Source: Parus major (Eukaryota; Chordata; Aves; Passeriformes; Paridae). Taken from it: a DNA stretch of 64,000 bases. The stretch lies in contig NC_031799.1 in assembly GCF_001522545.3 (NCBI RefSeq), positions 45,938,485 to 46,002,484 on the forward strand, written 5' to 3'. Position 1 is the first letter of the stretch, and the number at the start of each line of letters is the position of its first letter. Below are positions 1-12,700 of the stretch, in pieces. A program made the translations under genes and the position numbers. Under the pieces are notes generated by a model that saw only the letters and a list, made by a program, of their open reading frames with translations, did not search any database and was not told the origin of the DNA.

Positions 1-1970
1 CAACATCTGCCATGTCAAGAAGTAGAAAAGAGCAACCCTGCAGAAGCGGGGGTTTGTGCACGCTTCACAACAGCCTATGGACTGCCTGGTAAGCTATGCC
101 AGAAGCTCAGGTGAAAACAGTGCTGTATGACTGCTGCTTCCCCAGGGCTGCTCTTGTCTTGGAAGGTATTATTTGTCTGTTACAGGGCATTAAATGCTAC
201 CTTTCAGAAAAGCTAAGAGAACTTCTACTCATCCTCTTCACTAGCATTCTGTCCCCAAAGTCCATTTAGAAGAAGGGCAGCTGTTTTTTCAGAGAATGAA
301 GCAAACCAGATGTCTCTGGCAGTACTAGTGTTGATTAGAACTTGATGACTCATGAGCAGATGACACATTCCAGGCCATAAATGGTTCCTGAGTTTTGTGG
401 TGCTCAGGAGGAAAGAACATTATATGTATTATGACTGGGCAGCAATTAAAGAGCTCTTCCACAGTGCTTAAAAAAAAGAAATCCTTATTTTATCATGAAG
501 AAAACAGAGGAAGTCAAAACAAACTGCTAAAGCCAAAATTATCCTCCACCTCAAACCTCATGTACTTCCTTATGAGCAGTTACTCTCCACACTTACCCTC
601 TGGCTCCTGTTTTCCAAGTAAACACTGAGCACAAGCTCTGCAGAGTTTTTCCATACACACAGTACGGTTTTAAATTTAGGAACAGAACTCAATTGTATCA
701 CTAAAAAGCAGCTGGCACAGCAAAACAGAAGGTAAAAAAGCTGAGCAATACACAACGCATAGAAAGCATAGAGTACCAAACAACTGCCTGAAAAGAAACT
801 TACTTGTACTATCAATGCTTCCAAGTAAACATTCCATGGGCTATTTGGCCTCATTACTTCACCTGTCATGCTTAATAAGTATCCCTATCTTCAAGGGAAG
901 CACTGGCATTTTCTACATTCTATAATATCAACCTATTTCAACCTTCCATGAAATTGTCCCAACAAGTGACAATTCAGCTTTCTGAAATTCAAGCATGAAC
1001 TGCCACAAAAAGACCAGTACACCCTTCCTGCTTGTAGACTTTTATACATTCCTCCTCAAGCACCCCCATCCCGGCCTGTTTGTGCAAGACATATTCTTTA
1101 GTTCAACCTGTCCTTGCTCTTTCAACTCCAGGAGAAGAAAAATGCCAACAAGAATCCTAAACGTACCTCTTTATTATGCTCTCTGTGGAAACTGTTTACC
1201 TTCCAGGTCTTCAGCTGCACTTTAGCAGCAGTGTGCCCTCATAACTGTGTATTTTCGAGATGAATGTGAACGCACAGCCTCAAAACACCGTGTTTTTACG
1301 AGTGAATATGAAAGCACCACCTTAGTTAAACACAAGGAGTTTCTGTAGTGCCAGACATAATAGGCAGAAGGCACAGAAGCACTCGCAGCAGTAAAGGAAG
1401 CCGGAGCATCCTGGGTCCGGTTCACAGTTCTCCGCCATTTTAAAGCGGGTGTACCAACACTGCCGTTCGTCAGAACTGAACACGGTCATTATTTACCGGC
1501 TGTTCTTGCTCTTTCAACAACAGCCTCAACAACCACAAGCAAGGCAGCATAGTACTCAGTGTTGAGCACTGATACAACGTCCTTTAACTTCAGTCTGGGC
1601 GACAGCCGGGAGTGAAATGGAGCGTGGCTGTTGTATCAGCCCTTCCTCACCTTAATTTCTCTCCCCGGTCCCGCCACCACTGTAACGCCAGAGGGCAGAG
1701 GAGGATGTTTTCGCCTCCAGTTTCCGACGGAGGCAGGACGTGGGAAGAAGTCTCATCCGCACCCACTCACCGCTGACGAGATTTCGCTGCTGGAACGCCA
1801 AGGCCGCAAAGAGCCAGACGCGGCAAGAGCCTCACGCAGCGGCCGACTCCCGGACCCCGGCCCAGGCACGACCCCCAGCCGGTATCGCGCCTGGAGCCGA
1901 CCAGGAGGCCGGCCCAAGTCCCACCGTCTACCTCGCTACCCGACAGACTCCAAGCAGCCCCCCGGTACTC
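1..1970. other. Left flank, no confident gene; probable SERF1 intron 1
   Basis: No reading frame here looks like a conserved protein. If the minus-strand start at 1979 is the first exon of SERF1, this stretch is its first intron, and exon 2 (which should encode the conserved GNQRELARQKN block) lies beyond the left edge, since I could not find it on either strand. Two minus-strand stretches have consensus GTAAGT donors (exon-like ends at 804 and 597, the second with a CTGCAG acceptor before 637), but neither joins to a recognisable protein. A YY1-like CCGCCATTTTA element sits at 1432-1442. Confidence 0.5.
1322..1438 (-). CDS. Hypothetical 38-residue cysteine-rich micro-ORF
   Basis: On the minus strand a start codon in strong context (AAAATGGCGG, purine at -3 and G at +4) opens 38 codons ending in TAA. 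The peptide begins MAENCEPDPGCSGF and holds eight cysteines, at positions 5, 11, 17, 18, 20, 22, 25 and 28, followed by a short hydrophobic leucine-rich tail. The start lies inside a CCGCCATTTTA element of the type bound by YY1 at many TATA-less promoters, so it could be the first exon of a minor minus-strand transcript. I do not recognise the peptide. Chance is a serious alternative at this length; only conservation or transcript evidence would make it a gene. Confidence 0.12.
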   Translation of the reverse strand: MAENCEPDPGCSGFLYCCECFCAFCLLCLALQKLLVFN

Positions 1971-2830
1971 ACGGGTCATGGCGAGACGCTCAGGCCGCGC
2001 AGCACCGCTACTACCAGCACCTGCCCAGCAGCACCGCACACCTCCCCCACCAGCGGAGCTGTCTGAGGCGCCGCCCGCCGCCGCTGCCCCTTATGGCACC
2101 TCGCTGGTCGCTGATGTCACGGCGCGGCGCGGACGCGGCCCAATCAGCGGGATGCGCGCCGTTGCCTGCTGCCCCGGGGGCGGGCGTCCGGCGAGGTTCC
2201 TGCCGTGCGTCCGCCCGGGTCCGGCTGTGAGGGGGAGGTGCGGGGGGGTTTGGTGTAACAGCCTGGGCTCGGGGGCAAAGCGGGCGCTTGGAGGGCTGCT
2301 GAGAGCCGGCTGAACTGAGAGCTACGCGGCTGAGGAGCTGCAGGGGCGTTAGAGGCGGCTACGGCGCAGTTATTGGCTGCCCTGTACGGGCTCCCCCTCG
2401 TGCCCCTCCTCTCCCAATAGGCGCACGCTGATGACGTCGCGGGGCGCGCCGCCGGGGCGGCACGCCGTGAGCCGGCCGGGCTCGCGGCATCGCCGGGCCG
2501 CCGCCGCCGCGCGCTGCTGACGCCGCCGAGCTCGCGGGCGAGCGCGCGGGCGCGCGCCTCTCCCGGCGCCACCGCCATGTTTCGGCGGGCCCGTCTCACC
2601 GTGCGGCCCAATGTGCGGCCCCCGGGCAGGGCCGCCGCCACCGGCACCGGCGGGGTGGACCCGGAGCCGCCGGAACCCCCAGGTTCGGACACCCCGGCGG
2701 CGGACGGAGCAGGGACCGCGGCGGGATCGGCGGACGCGCGGCGTGCGGACAGGTGAGTCCCGTCGAGCTCGCCCTGGCAGGGCAGTGTCGTGCAGCCGGC
2801 GACACTGGGCCGCGGATCCCCGGGAGCGGG
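1640..2830. promoter_or_regulatory. CpG island, likely bidirectional SERF1/BDP1 promoter
   Basis: GC content and CpG density rise sharply from about 1640, peak between 1950 and 2760 with long GGC/CGC runs, and fall after exon 1 of BDP1. No TATA box is evident near either start codon. A minus-strand coding start (1979) and the BDP1 start (2577) point away from each other across 597 bp. That arrangement is typical of divergent housekeeping promoters. Open frames on both strands inside the island (up to about 180 codons) are GC-composition artefacts. Transcription start sites cannot be fixed from sequence alone. Confidence 0.8.
1973..1979 (-). CDS. SERF1: SERF-like first coding exon, partial gene leaving left edge
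   Basis: The minus strand reads CGCC-ATG-ACC-C followed by a consensus donor GTGAGT at 1972-1967. The seven coding bases give Met-Thr and the first base of a codon that the donor position predicts to be split. SERF proteins start Met-Ala/Thr-Arg-Gly-Asn-Gln, so a tiny first exon ending inside the Arg codon fits. SERF1 is a neighbour of BDP1 and SMN in mammals and encodes a short basic RNA-binding protein that promotes amyloid aggregation. The evidence is therefore start context, donor and synteny only; no further exon is in the window. Any other gene beginning Met-Thr-Arg would look the same. Confidence 0.4.
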
Positions 2831-5800
2831 ACGGGCCTGTGCAGGGCGGCACCCGGTGGATCCCGGGACGTAGCTCTGGCTCTGTAGCTCTGTTCGTCGT
2901 GGCCTGTCAGCGTCTGGTTATCAGTGCTATGGCTGGGGGCTGGCTCGTCCTGGAGACCGCCTCAAAGACGTGTGCGATCGGTGCCCGGTGCCTGCATGTT
3001 CGGGGTTGTCAGACAGGACTTCTGGGTGTTCGAGGTGTTCGCAGCCTGAGCTGAACCCGCATTTCTTCACTGCCGTGAAGCTTGGAATAACATTGGAATA
3101 GGCTGCCCAGGGAGGTGGTGGAGTCACCGTCCTTGGAGGTGTTTAGGGGAAGACTGGACGTGGCATTTAGTGTTATGGTGTGGTTGACAGGGTGGTGTTG
3201 GGTCGTAGGTTGGACTCGACGATCTCGAGGTGTTTTCCAACCTAATTGATTCTGTGATTCTCTTAAGTTAAGACTGCAAAGGTGTGGCCCAGTGTGGCCT
3301 GACACTTTTTTTTTCTGGCTCCACAACAGCCAGGAGCCCTGGTTTGCTGTGTGCAGCAATTCTTTGTGCTGTTTAACCAGATAAGCTTGATTTTGCATTC
3401 CTACAGCATTTTCTCTTTTGTATTCATTTCTTCGTGCATTGGCAAAGGAGGACTTCCTGTCTTTTTGCAGGACTTTTTGCTTGTTTTGGTTTTAAAGTGT
3501 TCTTTATTGTGATAGAAGCACATGGTAAACTTTGCTTTAGGGCTGGTCCTCCCTGTTTTTGGGTTAAGCCTGGCTGGTTGCTAAATCCCACACAGTTTAT
3601 TGCTTGCTTCCCCACACTCCTCCCCCTCCCAGCCTTTGTGGGATGGGTAGAAAATCAAAATGGCAGAAGTGCAAGAAAAAGTGAGTCATGATAAAGACAG
3701 TTCAATAAATAAAAAAATAGCTGTGCACATAAGCAAAACAGAATTGGGAATTCATTCACCACTACCCACAGCTGTTTTGCTGAAACAGGAAAGAAGAGAT
3801 CCATCACTCAACAGTTGTGAAGACAAATGCTGCAGCTTCAATTGTCCTTTCTTTCTTCTTCCCCCAGCTTTTACTGAGGAGCATGGTGCCACATGGAGTG
3901 GGATATCCCTGCAGTCATTTAAGATCAGCTGTCCTGGCTGCGTCTCCTCCCAGCTTATTGCCCATTGCCAGTGTGGTCAGCCATGGGGCAGTGTGAGACA
4001 AGACCTTGGTGCTGCATAATCATTGCTCAGCATTAGTTGAAAACATGGGTGTGCTGTCAGCACTGTTGCATTGCAAATCTGAAACAGCACCACGTGAGCT
4101 ACTGTGAAGGGAGTTAACTCTGTCCCCACCAAAGGCAGCACAGATCAGTGTTTCAGGACATTTCCTCAGTCTGATAATCATTCTTCAGAATGGCATTCAC
4201 ACTTCTTTTGTAAAGTTGGGTTTGAGTCTTTCATAAATACCTCTATTCTTTTAGTTGAAGCTTGTTCCTTATGATAGTATGATGAAACAGTGCTAGAATC
4301 TTCTGTTTCAGTGGCTGGAAATTCAGGTATCAGACTAGTTGGCATGGCATGTCTTTAGGAAACCATGCTGCCTTTTATTCAACTTGTATCTTACCATCTT
4401 TACTTGTTTTGCATTGTGCTTCAAGGATGTCATTCTTTGAAGTTGTATTTATAAAATTTTTATGTTACAGGGATCACCTTACTGGATCTTTTGCTGTATT
4501 GATTTTTTTTTTTTAAATGAAAAAATATTTATTATTTTTCACTTAGATGCTACTGTTGCTGTTTCAGCAGATTTGTTAAAGACTTTCATGTTTGTAATTT
4601 AACAGGTACATCAGTGTAATATAATGCTAAGTCTCAAAATTAGATACCAGTGCGACTATGAAAGGCACTCTGATCTATTCTCATGGCCTAAAAATAGGCC
4701 TTTTCCATATAACCTGACAGGGTTATATGACAGCCCACCTAGCTAAACAAGGGAAGCCAGTTCATGTAATTTTCTGGATTTCAGTAAAACTTGTGAGACT
4801 GGTTCTCATAGTATCCTTCCTTCTGGACAAAAATGAACACCGTGTGATGAGTGAGCAAGTAGCTCATGGGTCAGGCACAAAGGGTTACAGTGAATGGGGT
4901 GACATAAAACCGGTGACTTGTCACTGGTGGGGTTCCACAGAGCTCCATCCTCAGCCCTGTGCTCTTCAACACCTTCATAAATGACCTGGACAGGATTCAA
5001 AAGAATATTAAGTTTACAGATGATACAAAATGGGCAGACCCGTTGACTCCCTTGGGGACAGGGAAGCCCTGCAGAGAGACCTCAACAAATTGGAGGGCTG
5101 GGCATACACCAGGCATATGAAGTTCAAAAAGAGAAAGTGCCAGATTCTGCACCTGGTGTGGAGCAACCCTGGTTGTATGGACAGACTGGGGAACAAGAGA
5201 CTGGGGTCCTGGTCAGTGGCAAGTTGACCATGGTTCAGCAGTGCCCTGGCAGCCAGGAGTGCCACCTGTGTCCTGGGGTGCATCAGGCACAGCATCACAG
5301 CTGGGCAAGGGAGGGATTGTCCCACTCTGCTCTGCACTGGGGCAGCCTCACCTTGAGTGCTGGGGGCTGTGTTGGATGCCACAATATAAGAAGGATTTAG
5401 AACAATTAGAGGATGTCCAAAGAGGGGATCATGAAGATGGTGAAGGGCCTTGGGAAGAAATAGGAGGAGTGGCTGAGGTCATTGGTCTGTTCAGTCTGGA
5501 GGAGACTCAAGGGAGACCTTGTTGCAGTCTACGACTTCTTCATGAAGGGTAGTGGAGGGGCAGGTACTGATTTCTGATTACTCACAGCTGCTTAAATGTG
5601 TGTCTGTAGCATCAGTCAATTTACATGGTTTTGTTTTCTGTATAATGGGTAAGTTTTGTTAATTATCAGGGAAGTGAAAATTTTGTAAGTGGAAGAGAAT
5701 TCTAATTTTTTAATACACTTTCTTTTAAATTGTATTTAACTGTCCAGAAATCCGGTGCTGATTAAAAGCTCCACAAAATACACGTGGTATGGAGAAGGTG

Positions 5801-8800
5801 AATGAAGAATTACTTTCCATTGTCTCCTGCTGTACAAACAGTGGGTGTTGAGTGGAACTCTCAAGGATCTCATTCAAAACACATAAATAGGCACCATGTA
5901 AGAAACCCTCTAAACTCTTTATCCAGGAGTGTTCTGTGCTAAAAATGTGTATGAACTCTCAGTGTGGGACAAATTGATTCAGCCATTTAACAGAGGCTGC
6001 TAAATGCAAATACATCATCTGCAGTATTTGCCTGAATAAAATACAGTACTGGAGAGAACTTTGGAAAGTTTCACTGTGTGTTTATACTTTTTTTATATTT
6101 CTTGGAAAGCATTTACTTCTGAGCATTTTTAAAAATGTGTAAGTGAACCATGGGTGTGGTTGTCCTTACATATGGAAACAAGGCATAGTTCCAACATAAA
6201 ATTAAAAAAACCCTCTCTTTATGACTCAGTTATAATTATACTGCAGTCTTATTATGAGCAACAGTCATGAAGCTGAACACTGGTGGAATCAGCAGATTTG
6301 GGATGATCATAACGGTTGGCAATTTTACTTGCACTTTGAAAATTATTTCTGCATAAGTGATAGAAAAAGTACTTACATACAGAGTTTTCCAGAGAAGCTA
6401 GGAATTATTGATGTGTTAAGTGTGAGCAGCAGTTTGACTGCTGAAGTTTTTCTGGCAGTCACAGTTTTCATCTGGAAGTCACGTATCATCTACTTGCAAA
6501 TGTGTAAAAGGAACGTTCATTTTTCTGTAATAAAAGTCATCAAACCACTGTTACATACTGCTTTGTTAAAGTGTTTTTAATATGTTGCCTATGTTACATG
6601 GGTAATTTTTTTATAAAGCTTTATGGTGCTGGCATTTTCAGCTGAAAGGAGAGAGCCTTCCAAAAAAAGAGGTAGGGTGTGGGAATGTGGTACTGTTGCA
6701 AACTTGTTGATCAGTGATTAGTCTTAGAGAATAATATGCCAGTTCTTAGAGCTGATTATTTTATGATGAAGTACCAGCTACAGTCAGGTCCTTGCATGGC
6801 TTCTTGTGTATAACAGCTTTCCTGTAGCCTAGTGCTTATACTGATCAGCCCATAAACACATCTTGAACGTAAGACTAACAAATGTATCATTGCAAGGAAC
6901 TTCAGAATACTCTCTTAAATTTTCCAGTGATGGCAAGGCGGATAATACCAGTGACACTGGGGAAGCTAGTAAACCTGCAGAGATGCTTACACAGAGAAGA
7001 AAACGTATATCCACCATGCCAAATCTTGTCAAACCCAGAGCTGGACCATTGTCTGCTCAACGTTCTGCACCAAAACCGCAGAGGCGAACATCACAGGCTT
7101 CTGATGGCAGTACTTCACTTCAGAAAGATCCCTCCCCATCAGAAAAGAGTAATGTTGAAAGCTCTGTAAAGTCTCCCATGCTTCCTGAGAAGAAAACACC
7201 TGTGCCACAAGTGCCACAGTTTTCACCGCTAAAAAAATCTGTGAACAAAGAACAAGCTGTTGGTGTAGCTGCTCCAAAAAATGATGATAGCTTTCAGAAG
7301 AATGTACCTTCTCCTCTCAAGGAGAGACCAACACAGGAAAGATCACGAACACAGGAGGAGAAGCAACCTGTGAAACCTTCCCCCGAGAAAGTCAGACGAG
7401 TGTGTTCTGACCATGAAAGGATCCTCAAAGCTCGGAAATTAAGAGAAATGCTTAAAGAAGAGCTGAAGAAAGAGCGAATGGTAAGGCCTCTGTGTTGAGC
7501 AGTGCTTACAGGTGAAGGGCAAGACATGTGATTCATCCTGTGGATGTTATCTTATTGCTGTAAAGTTTTTTGATGATCGTCAGCTGCTTACTGCTAGTAG
7601 TCTGTCATACCTCATAACTCTCTATGTGTTCATTTTGTTTATAAGCTGTAGCAGCACCTTGTTCCCTAATAATACAGATTTTACAATTTTATTTGATTAG
7701 ACCACAAGTCTTTTTTACATGACACCTGATTTTATTTTATAGTCAACATTCCAATTTCCAAAGTTTCACATTTTGTTACACAGCAGGGAAGTGTGCTGCA
7801 AGGAGCTAGGATTTGGGGTGTCTCATATTTTTTAAAGTTGATCATGGTCAGAGTTCTGTAATTTTGAATAACTTTTAACATATTTGTGCCAGGTATTGAA
7901 TGTCTCTGAAAGGGTAAGTTGCTAAAGGGTCTGTCATGGCCTCTCTGAGAAAGGGACATTTTTAAGATAATCTTGCTTTGGTTCTTTGGGGTGGTATGTG
8001 TGTGCATGTATCAACAACAAAATTAAACAAAAGTAATAATAATTTGTGAAATACAAAATCCTTCTAGGATGAATCTAAATGTTTGTTGTTTTCTTTTGTT
8101 TCATTTTTGTTTATACAGAAGAAGTTGAAACATAGGCCTCCAGTAATCGAAGGACGTTCTCCACCAGATCGTTCTAAAATGACCATGAGAGACTTAATAT
8201 ACTATCTGCCAGAAAACAATCCGATGAAGTAAGTATGACTTTTTTTCTCTCTCCTTAGGTTAAATTACTTTTCAACCTCTATAATACTTAAATATGGAGT
8301 ATTAGCACAGATACAGTATTGCTGCAATGACAACAAAAGCTTCTAGACTAGCTTCTAGTTTTCGTGTCTGCTTAATTCTAGTACAGAAGTGACAATGGAG
8401 CTTAGTGTACTTGCTGAAATACACAAACATGGATCTGTCTGTAGTGTTGATTTAGCTCTGCAGAAATACATAATAGCAGAATTTATTTTTTTTTCCAACT
8501 GCCTCCTATGAAATTTTTAGTCGAGGCTGTTAGGGTTGTTATAATTGCCCACCAGATCCAGTGAACTGAGGAAGCTAAGCATTTCTCCTTCTAGGTGCTG
8601 AAGTGCAAAATGCACTGTAAGACTCTTGAGGTCTTTTCATTCCATGTGGATGAATGTAGTTGCTGCTGCTCCACTGATGTGTTTCACCAGTAGGAAGGCT
8701 GAGGTGCATACAGGGAGCACTAATACAGCTGGCTGCACAGACTGCTACAAACAGAGCAGAGCAGGACCTTTATCCTGCAACTACCAAAAGCAGTCACATG

Positions 8801-9783
8801 AATAGAAGTTCAGTATTAAATGAGTTTTCTGGTATTGTCTGTTATTACGTGCTTGTTAATGTTTGTGTGCTTGTGTGTTTTATTTATCGCTTCTCTTATT
8901 TTTTCTTTTACACTGAATAGTCCCTAAGGAGGTAATGATAGTCTTAAATTCCCTCTATCATTACAATGGATTTGTGCTTAGAATATCTTTTTTTGTCCTT
9001 GCCTCTACAAAAAAAGGGCAAAATTTACTAAGCAGTGGTGGTTGTGTAGCTCAATCTAGAGGTGATACAAAGAATTTAAAAAAGGAAAAAGCTTTTTTTT
9101 TTTGTCCATTGTCCACTAAAAGCCAGTTGCATGGAGCAGAAATGTGTCTGTACAAACAATCATCTCTAGCTTTTTATGACATTCTAGGTCTTCACTGGTA
9201 GAAGAGAAGAGAACAGAAAAAAGTTCTACACTGAGTCAAATGAAAGAGTAAGTCTTGAAGGCAAAGTATAGTCAAAAAGTTTTCAGGTGTAAAAATACCT
9301 GCATTTCTGTGATAATACTAGGTTACTGTTTTAGTGTTATCTACAACTGATAATGCTAACAATGTAGGTAAATATTTTTACTGTTTCTATATCACAGCCT
9401 AATTTATAAAAAATGTAATTTGGGCAAGTAGGGTGGTTAAAAAATGTTCTGCTTTCAATGTTAAGTTTTGCATATTTCCATTCTACAGTAGAATGAAATG
9501 CAGGCTTCAGAGTTCACATATTGACAGATTTCTTGGTGTGTTGCATTGCTGGGTAGTTCATCAAATTGTTTAAAGTCTGACATACTGAGAAGCAATTCAA
9601 AACACATAACAGTATTTTTCTTTGCTGTCTTAAAAATTGTAGACAGGGAGAGAAAAGTACTCCTGATCATGAAGAAGAGGAGGAGGAAGAAGAAGAGAAT
9701 GGGGAAGAGAATCAGGATGGCCCACTTCTTGTTCCTCGTGTGAAAGTGGCAGAAGATGGCTCAATTATTCTGGATGAAGAAAG
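2577..9783 (+). CDS. BDP1: BDP1 exons 1-5: N-terminal region
   Basis: Exons: 2577-2752, 6928-7480, 8119-8228, 9188-9247, 9643-9783 (residues 1-346). Exon 1 ends in phase 2 and joins exon 2 through a split Ser codon. Exon 2 carries the basic SQRRKRIS-type block (here TQRRKRISTMPN) and a Ser/Pro-rich stretch, then a charged helix KARKLREMLKEELKKER that is a likely coiled segment. Exon 3 holds the conserved PPDRSKMTMRDLIYYLPENNPM motif region. Exon 5 opens with nine consecutive glutamates and then the invariant VPRVKVAEDGSIILDEE segment that in yeast Bdp1 work belongs to the essential core before SANT. The start at 2577 is the first ATG in good Kozak context (GCCGCCATG-like) in the CpG island. 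Confidence 0.95.
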
Positions 9784-12700
9784 GTGACATATTCTGTGTC
9801 TGACTCATGGACAGTTCTACATTGCAGCTCAGTTTGTAAATAGCGGACCATTTTGGACTGGGACAAGTATGAGTGTATTTATGTTTTGAGGGTTGAGACA
9901 TGCTGACCTAGGAAACAGTGCAAGGATGTGGCAAAAATACAAGCAGCAGTAATCTGCATCTCTGTATTGGCATACTTTATGAGAAATGTTTTTGGGGAAC
10001 AAGGTAGAGAGGAAGATCATTTTAGTACTGTGAATGAATACTGAAGATTTGTCAAACTTCCAGATGTCTTCTGTTTTTCCTTCTCTTAGTTAACATGGTT
10101 ACTGTTATTTGATTATCAGTATAATTTGCTCCAGCTTTCCATCTTGCCTGTTGCTGCTTTATTCTTCTGTCAGTCTTTTCAGTAACTTTGCTTAGAATAT
10201 GACATTTAAAAAGTAGATGATCAAATTTCTGAGTTCCCCAAAGGTATTGATAGGAGATTTAGGCCAAGGTTTAAGGATAGAAAGGGCTTGGTAGAAGAAT
10301 TTGAAAGTACTGTAGAAGGATATTGAGATATATGATTGAGATATATGGTTTTACAAGATAGATTTCTCAAATATTAAAACATTGTTGTTTATTTTTTTAA
10401 AGCAACTTAATTATGTCTGTCTGTATTATATCTTATAAACAGAAAAAGCAAATTTACTCACAGAGGGTGACTAGGGTAGTGTTTCCTTGCTGCATTCTCC
10501 CATTAAAGTACATGTCAGTGTAATTATTAAAATTAATTACGCAGTAGAAATGCTCGCTTGTGGGAAAAAAATTTGAAAAGCTGTCTATTATAAATGTCTA
10601 CTATGTTTTTTTTAGCAATATTTTGAGGTGAGTCGTCTTGTGTGTTTTCTTTCCCAGCTTAACTGTAGAAGTTCTAAGAACAAAAGGTCCATGTGTTGTA
10701 GAAGAAAATGATCCTATCTTTGAGCGTGGCTCTACAACTACATATTCTAGCTTCAGGAAAAGTTTTTACACAAAACCATGGTCAAATAAAGGTGAGTATG
10801 TTTTTGGTTTCAAGTTTTTGAGTCTGCAGAGAAGTCCTAGTTTTCACCTGTGCTTTATACTTGACACTTTTTATCCCCAGTGGACTAAATGGATCTGCTT
10901 ACATGCCATCTCGTATCATCTCAATCCTCCATTCTTGAAACAGGCAGAGCTGTTGTATTTACTGTAAAAACGAACATTTTTAAAGAATCTAGTGCCTTTT
11001 TTATCTGCCATGGATGTTTAGATGCTCAGGAAATGCTAGTCTGCTTTACCAAGAGCATAATTTTGGATTCTGATTTACATGGTACTTAACTAGTACTAGT
11101 ATTCTTCCAGCATGGGAAGGAATAGGTTGTATAAGGTATCTCTGTGTGGACAGCTGTGTTCTTATGTGTGGGTGGGTTGGGTTCTTCATTACTCTTGTTG
11201 CGAATTGACTGTTATCTCTAGGCTTACTGTGCAAGACTTTTTACAATTGAAAATTACCTTTTATAGCTATAGATGGAAAAAAGAGCTTCAGAACTCACTG
11301 TGCTCTCTTTGTAATTCACTCCCTTCCTGTTAATAATGGAGACTGTAGATTTACATGATGCTTTTCTTTAGTTTGTGTTTGTGTTCATAATAAAATGTTC
11401 ATGGTAATTTGGAATTGGTTAGTTTTGATTTACTAGCTTTAGAAAGCACACTTCACATTCTGCAGTTTTCTAATAGATTAAATGACTCTTTCTGTTGATA
11501 GTTCATTCAGCAAATGTTTTTAGAGGGACTTAGGTAAAATAACAGGTATACTCCATATATACTCACCTGGACTTGCAGCTATAGTAGATATCCTCAAAGT
11601 TACTGATCTTACGACATTGAGTTTGCAAGGTATTTTTACTTCAGATAGCAAGAAGGTTGGTTTAGTAAATATTTAAGTGTGTATAATTTTTTTCTTTTTT
11701 TTTCCTTCTAGAAACAGACATGTTCTTTTTAGCTATCAGTATGGTAGGAACTGACTTCTCCTTGATTGGGCGGCTGTTTCCTCACAGAGCCAGAGCAGAA
11801 ATTAAGGTAAAAAATTAAAGCACTCAATAAAGCCATTAAACATCTGATTTTACTTTTCTTTTTCTTACTTGCATTCCTGTGCTTCCTCAATGAGAGTTGA
11901 TAATTTTGGTGCGAGTTTTCTTCACAGTAGTACTTATTTTCTGATACCTTCTGAAGTACCTTTCAAGAGGTTGTCTGAAACATTAAAATGCTGGTTGAAT
12001 TTCAGTGAATGCATCTAGTAAATGTAGCATACTTAAACACACTTTGTTTTTAGTTAAAGAATGCTGATGCACCTAAATGGCTGTTTGGTGAGGAACTTCT
12101 GTGTTACTGCTTTTGTTGTACACAGCTGGGAAAGTCTTTGATATTTCAAGTCTTGCTCAGGTTAAAAGTCAGGAAAAGGTGTAGATAATAATAAAAAAGT
12201 GAAGCTGGTGATAGCTATTGTAATGGATTTTGTATTTAAAATTAATCACAAACTTGTGTTCTGTGGCTATGCATGTGAATTTCAACAAGTTTAATTGTTT
12301 TGTTGCACTGAAGGCTTAGCTTGAGCTGCCATTTTGTACAACATATTGTTGCATTTCGTGCTTAATGATAAACACAACTGTGCATTTGATTTTAGAACAA
12401 GTTCAAACGTGAGGAAAAGGCTAATGCATGGAGAATAGACAAAGCTTTCAGTAAGTAATTATTCCCTACCCTACAATGAGTCATTAAATGGTAGCCATTT
12501 ATTTTCATGGTAATTTCTGGACTTTGTCTTGTTTGAATTACTTAGAAGAAAGTTTTTGCTCATAGATGAATCCAGAAACTGTGGAATCTGAAGTTTTCAT
12601 AACAAGTATAGTTCACAATAATTATCTTTAGATTTGTTTTCTATCTTTTCTAGATATCTGTTAAATTAGATTAATATCAACTTTTTTCTGTATATTCAGT

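Noticed and set aside
597..867. Two exon-like minus-strand stretches (637-597 and about 867-804) with GTAAGT donors
   Set aside because: Neither has a frame that I can link to SERF1, SMN or another neighbour, and the shared TTTACTTGGAA words are short; kept only as a note in the left-flank entry.
2144..2692. 182-codon minus-strand frame across BDP1 exon 1
   Set aside because: It overlaps the real BDP1 first exon in the CpG island and has the composition of GC-rich DNA read in the wrong frame; no known motif.
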